Shown here: in pieces, positions 6,897-12,148 of the stretch
Numbering within the stretch: the stretch's first letter is position 1
Layout: each line of letters begins with the position of its first letter
DNA from: Nitrospirae bacterium CG2_30_53_67
GTDB lineage: Bacteria; CG2-30-53-67
Reading direction: 5' to 3'
Length of the DNA: 14,512 bases
NCBI GenBank assembly: GCA_001873285.1
Contig: MNYV01000038.1
Location: 1-14,512, forward strand
The notes under the pieces: generated by a model
The model's input: the letters and a program-made list of their open reading frames with translations, nothing else
Databases searched by the model: none
Told to the model about the DNA's origin: nothing
Translations under genes and position numbers: made by a program

Positions 6897-7421
6897 ATGA
6901 GTACCAAGAGGATCATTACTACACTGCTTTTACTCTTCGTGGCCGGGAGCCTGGTCTATCTGGCAGCGGGGGAGGTCGCCCGGAACCCGAATAACGGACA
7001 GGCTGCGAACAGGGATCCTGTCAAAGAGACCGTGCCTTCGGCCGATGCTCCGGGCACATTACAGGATCGTCCCGAAATACCGGACCGGGTGGTGGTCTAT
7101 TACTTCCACGGGACCATGCGCTGTCCCACGTGCCGGAAGTTCGAGGCCTACGCCGGGGAGTCCCTGATGAGCGCATTTCCCGGGGAGCTCGCCTCGGGAC
7201 GCCTGGAATGGCGCGTGATCAATGTGGATGAACGGGAAAACGAACACTATGTCCGGGACTATGAGCTCAGGACCAAGTCCCTGATCGTGTCGGAGGTGAA
7301 AAACGGGGAGCAGACACGGTGGAAAAACCTCCAAAAGATATGGGATCTGGCCGGTGACAAGGAGGCCTTCTTCTCCTACGTGCAGGAGGAGACCCGAGCC
7401 TATCTCCTGGGATCTGACTGA
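6897..7421 (+). CDS. arsF: ArsF-family membrane-anchored thioredoxin-like protein
   Basis: A 174-residue protein with a positively charged N-terminus (MSTKR) and one hydrophobic segment (about 5-25), then a charged linker and a thioredoxin-like domain. This predicts an inner-membrane anchor with the domain in the periplasm. The active site is YYFHGTMRCPTCRKFEAYA (Cys76, Cys79). ELRTKSLIVSE occupies the cis-Pro region but has serine and no proline there, which is common in this family as far as I recall. The family is named for ArsF, a subunit of the nitrophenyl-arsenical nitroreduction system. The start at 6897 has AGGGGAG (6886-6892) 4 bases before it. The stop TGA overlaps the ATG of arsG by one base, a tight translational coupling. 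The periplasmic location is inferred from charge distribution. Confidence 0.85.
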   Translation: MSTKRIITTLLLLFVAGSLVYLAAGEVARNPNNGQAANRDPVKETVPSADAPGTLQDRPEIPDRVVVYYFHGTMRCPTCRKFEAYAGESLMSAFPGELASGRLEWRVINVDERENEHYVRDYELRTKSLIVSEVKNGEQTRWKNLQKIWDLAGDKEAFFSYVQEETRAYLLGSD

Positions 7422-8110
7422 TGAACGGTATCTTTTTGGGGAGCGCGAGCGCCCTGTGGCTGGGGGTCCTCACCTCACTCAGCCCCTGTCCCCTCGCGAC
7501 CAACATTGCCGCGGTCTCCTATGTGGGAAAGCAGATCGGCAGGCCCCGCCGGGTCCTTGCGGCGGGCGTGGTCTATTCCCTGGGCCGGGCGCTCACCTAC
7601 ATGGTCCTGGGTCTGCTCCTGGTCTCAAGCCTGCTTTCGGCGCCGATCCTCTCCCACTGGCTCCAGAAGTATATGAACAAGCTCCTGGGGCCGATCCTGA
7701 TCCTGGTGGGCATGGCCCTGCTGGAGCTGATACAGTTGAATGTGGGCGGCGCAGGCATGGCGCTCAAGATGCAGAAGCGGATCGACACGTCAGGACTCTG
7801 GGGAGCGGGCCTCCTCGGGGCCGTCTTCGCCCTCTCTTTCTGCCCGGTCTCCGCGGCCCTCTTCTTCGGGAGCCTGATCCCCCTCTCGATCAAGTACGGA
7901 TCCGGCATGATTTTGCCCGGCCTCTACGGCATGGGCACCGGCCTTCCGGTCTTGGTCTTCGCGATCCTCATCGCCCAGGGAGCGCGGTCCGTGAGTAGGA
8001 TCTTCGACCGGATCACCCGGATCGAGGTCTGGGCGCGTCGGATCACGGGGGTGATCTTCATCGGGGTGGGGATCTATTATTCATTAAGCTACATCTTTGT
8101 CGTCCTGTAG
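7421..8110 (+). CDS. arsG: ArsG-family membrane protein (CcdA/DsbD-like fold)
   Basis: An inner-membrane protein of 229 residues with about six helices. Two Cys-Pro motifs occupy equivalent places in the two halves: LSPCPLATN (Cys23) and LSFCPVSAALFF (Cys141), as in CcdA and the DsbD core, where the pair shuttles electrons across the membrane. Described ArsG proteins are reported to export trivalent aminophenyl arsenicals. SPCPLATNIAAVSYVGK is strongly characteristic of this family. It overlaps arsF by one base and is followed by a truncated CDF gene after 28 bases. Whether this protein transports arsenicals, electrons or both cannot be settled from sequence; both cysteines are intact, so a redox function stays possible. 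Confidence 0.86.
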   Translation: MNGIFLGSASALWLGVLTSLSPCPLATNIAAVSYVGKQIGRPRRVLAAGVVYSLGRALTYMVLGLLLVSSLLSAPILSHWLQKYMNKLLGPILILVGMALLELIQLNVGGAGMALKMQKRIDTSGLWGAGLLGAVFALSFCPVSAALFFGSLIPLSIKYGSGMILPGLYGMGTGLPVLVFAILIAQGARSVSRIFDRITRIEVWARRITGVIFIGVGIYYSLSYIFVVL

Positions 8111-8138
8111 TGACGGCGGATGGAACGGCAGGTACGAA

Positions 8139-8627
8139 ATGAAAGGGACGGCACTGACAAATAGACTCTTCCGGGCATTCATGATTACCCTGATCATTCT
8201 CGTCGGAGAGGTGATCGGGGGGATCATGAGCCGCAGCCTTGCCCTCCTGAGTGACGCCGGCCACGTTCTCATTGACGGTTTGTCGCTCGCTCTGAGTCTG
8301 ACGGCAGGGATGATCATGCGCCGGGCCCCGGACCACAGGGCCACCTTCGGCTACCAGAGGATCGGGATCCTCGCGGCCCTGATTAACGGTGTCAGTCTGG
8401 TCCTAATTGCGGCCTTCATCTTCGTGGAGGCCTACAGGCGTCTTGGATCACCGCCGGAAGTGGATTCCACTCTCATGCTGGGTATCGCCGCGGCCGGGTT
8501 TGCGGGCAACCTGATGATGGCGTGGATTCTCGGAGACGCCCATCACGACCTGAATGTCCGGAGCGCCTGGCTGCACGTTATCGGGGATACCCTCTCCTCG
8601 GCGGGCGTAATCCTCTCAGGGTGTTGA
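8139..8627 (+). pseudogene. Truncated CDF (CzcD/ZitB-type) zinc transporter
   Basis: The first 162 residues of a cation diffusion facilitator, normally about 300 residues. TM1-TM5 are intact: NRLFRAFMITLIILVGEVIGG opens it, TM2 has SDAGHVLID with His42 and Asp46, then DHRATFGYQRIGILAALINGV, and TM5 has HVIGD with His146 and Asp150, together the tetrahedral zinc site. The frame then ends at TGA (8625-8627) directly after the start of the TM5-TM6 loop. TM6 and the cytoplasmic dimerisation domain are absent, and the DNA after the stop does not encode them in any frame that I can read. The start at 8139 is chosen over the ATG at 8097, which lies within arsG; its ribosome site is weak (GGCAGG). 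Probably a decayed gene by deletion or replacement of the 3' half, although a short membrane protein cannot be excluded. Confidence 0.82.
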
Positions 8628-8951
8628 AGACTGCATATGGGAAATCCGTCGATACCCTTCAGCGGTGAATTTGATTTCGATGTCATGGCGAAGGAGTTGT
8701 TGAAATGATAAAGATCAGAACGAAAAAGCGACATGAAAATGGAAGCCTCGTCCTCCTGGGCGCATCTGTAAAACTCCTCTGGGGCCGGTTCCTCTAGGAT
8801 TCATTAACAGGGTTCCATTTATCCTCGGGCTTCTCTGTAGAGAGCAACATCCCGTTGCCCTTCTCATCTGATCATAAGGACCGGGATGGGGCGTGAGGGG
8901 CGGCACATGCAGCAGGCAGGTCCGCAATAGCAAAAAAATGATGCAAAGGTC

Positions 8952-8980
8952 TTGACAAATGGAGAATATGAGTAAATATT
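8952..8980 (+). promoter_or_regulatory. Probable promoter of arsR2 and the RND operon
   Basis: A perfect -35 TTGACA (8952-8957) is followed after 17 bases by AATATT (8975-8980), a fair -10 (4 of 6). The overlapping TAAATA at 8973 is an alternative with 15-base spacing. The -10 lies within the operator dyad 8965-8986, as expected for a repressed ArsR-family promoter. Confidence 0.6.
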
Positions 8981-8986
8981 CATATA
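8965..8986. promoter_or_regulatory. SmtB/CzrA-type operator dyad
   Basis: Half-sites AATATGAGTA (8965-8974) and TATTCATATA (8977-8986) flank a central AA. The reverse complement of the right half is TATATGAATA, matching the left at 8 of 10 positions. This is close to the known ArsR/SmtB operator pattern TATATGAA...TTCATATA (12-2-12 class). It sits between the -35 and the start codon of arsR2, so arsR2 most likely controls itself and the following efflux genes. Confidence 0.82.
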
Positions 8987-9009
8987 AAAATATTGCAAAA
9001 GGAGAGAAC

Positions 9010-9336
9010 ATGCAGGATATCGTGGTCCGTAAGGCTATGGTTCTAAAGGCGGTTTCCCAACCGACCCGGATGCAGATCCTGGAACTTCTCAGACAGGGGG
9101 AGCGGTGCGTCTGCGAGATCATCCCCGTTCTCAAAGAAGAGCAGTCCAATCTTTCCAAGCATCTTGCTTTCTTAAGACATGCCGGGATCGTGGACCTGCG
9201 CAAAGAAGGGGCAAGCAACTACTACAGCGTTCGCCATCCCGAAGTATTCCAAATCCTCGATCTGGCCCAGGAGATCGTCAAGAATGAAATCACGACCTCG
9301 GCTCGTATGCTGAAGCGATTGAAAGTGAAATCATGA
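9010..9336 (+). CDS. Second ArsR/SmtB-family repressor, for the RND operon
   Basis: A 108-residue winged-helix repressor. ERCVCEI places Cys33 and Cys35 at the ArsR-type alpha-3 site, with no other cysteine in the protein; the recognition helix is EQSNLSKHLAFLRHAG (about 43-58) and the wing is DLRKEGASNYYSV. The start at 9010 is preferred over an in-frame ATG at 8959 because GGAGAG (9001-9006) precedes it, and because 8959 lies upstream of, and would read through, the operator and the expected transcription start. The inducer is inferred to be a soft metal or metalloid from CVC; the operator resembles those of zinc/cadmium sensors, so arsenic specificity is not certain. The stop overlaps an ATG at 9333, although the likelier start of the next gene is at 9351. 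It differs in sequence from the first ArsR, so it is not a recent duplicate. Confidence 0.92.
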   Translation: MQDIVVRKAMVLKAVSQPTRMQILELLRQGERCVCEIIPVLKEEQSNLSKHLAFLRHAGIVDLRKEGASNYYSVRHPEVFQILDLAQEIVKNEITTSARMLKRLKVKS

Positions 9337-9350
9337 GAGGGAGTCTCCGT

Positions 9351-10655
9351 ATGTCACGACCTATGCTTGCCGTCCTGTCCTGCCTGATCCTCCTGCATCC
9401 GGTCACCTCCGACGCCGGGGAGACCCTGACCCTGGATCAGGCCCTCGATGCCGCCCTTACCCAGAGCCCCCTGATCGCCTCGAGCCGCAGTGACGTTGAG
9501 GCCGCGAGGCAGGGCAGGAGGGCCGCCCAGGGAAGAAGGCTTCCCCAGGTCAACCTGTATGCCCGGGCCACGAGGTTGAGCGATCCCCAAGCGGTCATCC
9601 CCATCAAGAGTTTCGGCGGGGAGCCCCCGGTCTTCAGCCGAGATCAATACGGAGCAGGCGTGACCTTTCGGATCCCCCTCTATGAAGGCGGGCGGCTAAA
9701 AAATCAAGTGACCGTGGCCGGACTTTCCAGGGCCATCTCCGAATCAGGGCTCAGGCTCACGACCCAGGACCTGATTGCCGATGTGACCAATGTCTTTAAC
9801 CGTATCCTCTATCTCAACGGATTGATTGCGGCGGAAGAGGAGACGCTTTCCGCCCTGGAAAAGTCCAGAGATGATGCCGCGGTCAAGCTCAAGGTGGGAC
9901 GAATTGCGCCGGTGGACCTGATGCGCATGGAGACCCAGGCGGCCGAACAGAAACAGGCCCTGATCCAGAGCCGCGAAGATGAGAGGCGCTCGAGACAGAC
10001 CCTGGCCCTGCTTCTGGGGTGGGACCCGTCCCGGGAGCCCGAGGCCGTGGGCACGCTTTCGCCCCCTGATCCGGGGACCGTTCCAGCCGAAGGCGTCAAG
10101 GCGGAAGCAATCATCGAGAACCGTCCGGATGTTCAAAGGGCGATCCGAGAGGCCAAAAAAGCCGAGGCCGATCTGGAACTTGCAAAAGGACTTCATCTTC
10201 CTTCCGTGGACTTGGTCGGAGACTACGGTAAAAGGGCCGGAAGCAGCGGCGAGGGGGACGAAGAGGTCTGGTCCGGGGGAGTCGCCATGAATCTGAATCT
10301 CTTCAGCGGGGGCGCCATTGCAGCGGAAGTCGGGCAGGCCAAGGCGCGACTTGTCGCCGCCGAGGAAGATCTGCGGCAGACGAGGCTGAACGCCAGTACC
10401 GAGGTCATGCATGCCGTATCCAATGTGCGGGAGTCCGGACACCGTTTCGAGGTGGCCGCGTCCGCACGAGCCACGGCCGAGGAGACATTCCGGATCGAAG
10501 ATCTCCGCTACCGAAAGGGAGCAGGCACCGTCACCGACAGCCTCCTGGCCCAGGGGGCCTGGCTTGCGGCCCGGGCCAATGAACTCTCCGCCCTTTTTGA
10601 CATGCAGAAGGCGGCCGTGGACTACCGGCTCGCAGCGGGAACCATTGATGAATAG
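9351..10655 (+). CDS. TolC-family outer membrane factor of an RND efflux system
   Basis: A 434-residue outer membrane channel with two OEP repeats, each entering long coiled helices. The N-terminus has a short hydrophobic signal-like stretch (about 4-16) with probable cleavage near TSDA; Cys11 does not sit in a good lipobox. Family features are LTLDQALDAALTQSPLIASSRSDVE at the start of the mature part, YGAGVTFRIPLYEGGR as the first beta strand and GGVAMNLNLFSGG as the second. The start at 9351 is chosen because GAGGGAG (9336-9342) lies 8 bases before it; an ATG at 9333 overlapping the arsR2 stop is in frame but has no such site. The last codons (D-E-stop) lie in the direct repeat that starts at 10649, so a repeat supplies the stop. 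It should dock with the adaptor and pump encoded downstream. Confidence 0.9.
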   Translation: MSRPMLAVLSCLILLHPVTSDAGETLTLDQALDAALTQSPLIASSRSDVEAARQGRRAAQGRRLPQVNLYARATRLSDPQAVIPIKSFGGEPPVFSRDQYGAGVTFRIPLYEGGRLKNQVTVAGLSRAISESGLRLTTQDLIADVTNVFNRILYLNGLIAAEEETLSALEKSRDDAAVKLKVGRIAPVDLMRMETQAAEQKQALIQSREDERRSRQTLALLLGWDPSREPEAVGTLSPPDPGTVPAEGVKAEAIIENRPDVQRAIREAKKAEADLELAKGLHLPSVDLVGDYGKRAGSSGEGDEEVWSGGVAMNLNLFSGGAIAAEVGQAKARLVAAEEDLRQTRLNASTEVMHAVSNVRESGHRFEVAASARATAEETFRIEDLRYRKGAGTVTDSLLAQGAWLAARANELSALFDMQKAAVDYRLAAGTIDE

Positions 10656-10723
10656 TTTTTTTGGCGCCTTTGTGTCGGTAAAGGCTTTTCTCTGTGCGCT
10701 CTGTGGTTATATTTTGACAATAC
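10649..10723 (+). repeat. Direct repeat copy 2 (matches 6545-6618)
   Basis: The first 48 bases (10649-10696) match 6545-6592 with a single difference (T for G at 10675). The 3' part is slightly diverged with a 2-base insertion near 10701. It overlaps the end of the outer membrane factor gene (stop 10653-10655) and fills most of the 92-base gap before the adaptor gene. Confidence 0.85.
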
Positions 10724-10747
10724 TTCGTAATAAAAAAGGACGGGATC

Positions 10748-11857
10748 ATGAAGAAGAAAATCATCGGGATCGCCGCGGTTCTCCTGCTGATTCTGGCAGG
10801 AATCCTCATCATCATGCACAAGAAGTCCCAACTCGCCCAGGCGCCCACGCCCGTGGAAGTCGTCCCTGCCGTGGAGGCGGCCCAGGCCATGCAGGGGACA
10901 TTTCCTGAAACCCAACGGTTTCTGGGAACGCTGTCGGCAAAGAATTCCACGGACCTCGCCCCCAGGGTGACGGGCCATCTCGTAGAGGTGCGGGTGCGGG
11001 AGGGTGCAACGGTTCAAAAAGGAGACCTCCTCGCTCTCTTAGATGACCGGCCCGAGAGGGACAAGGCCGCGGGACTCAGGGCCGATCTCGCTGCAGCCCG
11101 AACCGCACTGGCCGCACAGGAGGCGGTCTACCAGCGGGACCAGAGCTTGTTCGCGGCCAAGGCCGTCAGTCAGGAGGCCCTGGACCATTCCCTCACGGAG
11201 CGGGACGCGGCCCTGGCCCGGATGACCAGTCTGGAAAAGGCGCTCCATGCCGCGGAGACCGACCTCTCCTATACCCGGATCATCGCCCCTTTTGACGGGG
11301 TGGTTACAACACGGCTCGCCGATCCCGGCGGCCTCGCCGTGCCCGGAAAACCGGTCCTCGCGATGGAAGCGCCGGACCTCGGCTATTTCGTATCGGTCAA
11401 TGTGCCGCAAGACCTCTTTCCCAAACTCAGGGCCGGAGGAGAGGCGTTCTTGTCCGGCGGATCCGGAGGGGAGGGGAGCATTCCCTGCCGTGTCAGCCGG
11501 GTCCACCCGGCGGTGCGTCAGGGGACCCTGATCATTGTAGAGATCGACATCAAAACCAGGCCCTTTGACCTCCCGACCGGGGCCACCCTTGACGTGGATC
11601 TTGTGACCGGAAGGGACGAAGGGTGGCGGGTACCCACGGGCGCCCTGCTGGAAAACACGGATGCGGTCTATCTCTATCTGATCAACGACGATGAAACCAT
11701 CCACATCGAAAAGGTATCGCTCCTTTCCCGGGGGCCGGAATGGGCCGTGGTCCGCGGCAAGATCCCGGACAAGGCTCGTGTGGTGACGGCACAGGAGAGC
11801 GCTCTGCTGAGACTGCACGAGGGGGAGAAGGTACGGGTCGTGGGAGACGAGATTTAA
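10748..11857 (+). CDS. RND periplasmic adaptor (membrane fusion protein)
   Basis: A 369-residue adaptor linking the inner-membrane pump to the outer membrane factor. The N-terminus is a short basic run and a membrane helix (about 5-23) that anchors it, with the rest periplasmic. In order: the first half of the lipoyl/barrel-sandwich domain (VTGHLVEVRVREGATVQKGDLL, about 78-98), an alpha-helical hairpin (about 105-170), and the second half (YTRIIAPFDGVVTTRLADPGG), then a beta-barrel and C-terminal domain. No His/Met-rich metal-binding N-terminus as in CusB or CzcB is seen. The start is fixed by AAAAGGA (10734-10740) 7 bases upstream. It is separated from the pump gene by an unusual 291-base hairpin-rich gap. 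Confidence 0.9.
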   Translation: MKKKIIGIAAVLLLILAGILIIMHKKSQLAQAPTPVEVVPAVEAAQAMQGTFPETQRFLGTLSAKNSTDLAPRVTGHLVEVRVREGATVQKGDLLALLDDRPERDKAAGLRADLAAARTALAAQEAVYQRDQSLFAAKAVSQEALDHSLTERDAALARMTSLEKALHAAETDLSYTRIIAPFDGVVTTRLADPGGLAVPGKPVLAMEAPDLGYFVSVNVPQDLFPKLRAGGEAFLSGGSGGEGSIPCRVSRVHPAVRQGTLIIVEIDIKTRPFDLPTGATLDVDLVTGRDEGWRVPTGALLENTDAVYLYLINDDETIHIEKVSLLSRGPEWAVVRGKIPDKARVVTAQESALLRLHEGEKVRVVGDEI

Positions 11858-11903
11858 CGGCTTCGTGAAGCGTCCATCGAAATGAAAACCTTACAGTCAT
11901 CAA

Positions 11904-11952
11904 CCTCCGGCAAAGCCGGAGGCTTGACGTTTGCCGGCCCCTCAAAGGGGCC
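11904..11952. repeat. Pair of hairpins with an alternative pairing, after the adaptor gene
   Basis: The first hairpin has arms CCTCCGGC (11904-11911) and GCCGGAGG (11915-11922) with a 3-base loop. The second has GGCCCC (11936-11941) and GGGGCC (11947-11952) with a 5-base loop. CCGGCAAA (11907-11914) can also pair perfectly with TTTGCCGG (11930-11937), which excludes the first hairpin. No T-run follows, so not an ordinary terminator. Confidence 0.65.
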
Positions 11953-11974
11953 TATTCGCAAACGGTTAAAAACA

Positions 11975-11993
11975 CCCTCCCATCCAGGGAGGG
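11975..11993. repeat. Short palindrome in the adaptor-pump gap
   Basis: CCCTCCC (11975-11981) pairs with GGGAGGG (11987-11993) over a 5-base loop ATCCA. It belongs to the same purine/pyrimidine-rich family as the next hairpin. Confidence 0.6.
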
Positions 11994-12010
11994 GAGGCCC
12001 AATGGCAGTT

Positions 12011-12033
12011 CCCTCTCCCCTTGTGGGAGAGGG
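12011..12033. repeat. Dispersed repeat hairpin (CCCTCTCCC type)
   Basis: CCCTCTCCC (12011-12019) and GGGAGAGGG (12025-12033) form a perfect 9-bp stem with a 5-base loop, followed by CAAGGGTGAGGGG. This composition is very common as an intergenic repeat in environmental bacterial genomes. It has no T-run. Confidence 0.7.
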
Positions 12034-12097
12034 CAAGGGTGAGGGGTAAAGCATTTCGGTTAACTGCATACTCCCGGAATGGCTAAACTCTAAGAGT

Positions 12098-12116
12098 CCC
12101 CCGGCAGAGCCGGGGG
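12098..12116. repeat. GC-rich palindrome immediately upstream of the RND pump
   Basis: CCCCCGGC (12098-12105) and GCCGGGGG (12109-12116) form an 8-bp stem with loop AGA, 32 bases before the pump ATG. It may slow transcription or act as an mRNA processing or stability element; it resembles dispersed CCCCCGGC...GCCGGGGG repeats. A termination role is doubtful because GGTT follows without a T-run. Confidence 0.65.
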
Positions 12117-12148
12117 GGTTACCTAAATGCTAATTAGAAGGCGAAATC

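Larger units (their letters stand above)
8628..9009 (+). other. Gap without a recognisable gene between the CDF remnant and arsR2
   Basis: The stretch holds only two tiny overlapping frames (ATG at 8637, 23 codons, stop TGA 8706-8708; ATG at 8705, 30 codons), neither resembling a known family nor the missing half of the CDF gene. A small hairpin GCAAC/GTTGC lies at 8844-8858. The last 60 bases are AT-rich and carry the promoter and operator of arsR2. The junction at about 8620 looks like a deletion or replacement scar, but no insertion-sequence ends were recognised. Confidence 0.6.

Noticed and set aside
8625-8627. TGA of the CDF gene as a selenocysteine codon
   Set aside because: The reading frame past it ends after 27 codons and does not resemble CDF TM6; no selenocysteine hairpin was seen.
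8637-8797. Two tiny overlapping frames (23 and 30 codons) after the CDF remnant
   Set aside because: No ribosome site for the first and no recognisable sequence; the ATGA overlap alone is weak evidence.
8959-9009. Earlier ATG for the second ArsR
   Set aside because: It would translate the operator and core promoter; the ATG at 9010 has a good ribosome site.
6545-10723. CRISPR or terminal repeats of a transposon
   Set aside because: Only two close copies 4 kb apart with no regular spacers, no transposase, and the genes between are complete ars genes in operon order.
10714-10740. TTGACA as a promoter for the adaptor gene
   Set aside because: No acceptable -10 at 16-18 bases downstream, and the hexamer lies in a dispersed repeat.
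11039-11818. A 259-codon - strand frame opposite the adaptor gene
   Set aside because: Glycine/histidine/arginine-rich translation with no recognisable domain; the + strand gene is well supported.
11904-12116. Rho-independent terminators between adaptor and pump genes
   Set aside because: None of the stems is followed by a T-run, and the pump gene belongs functionally to the same operon.
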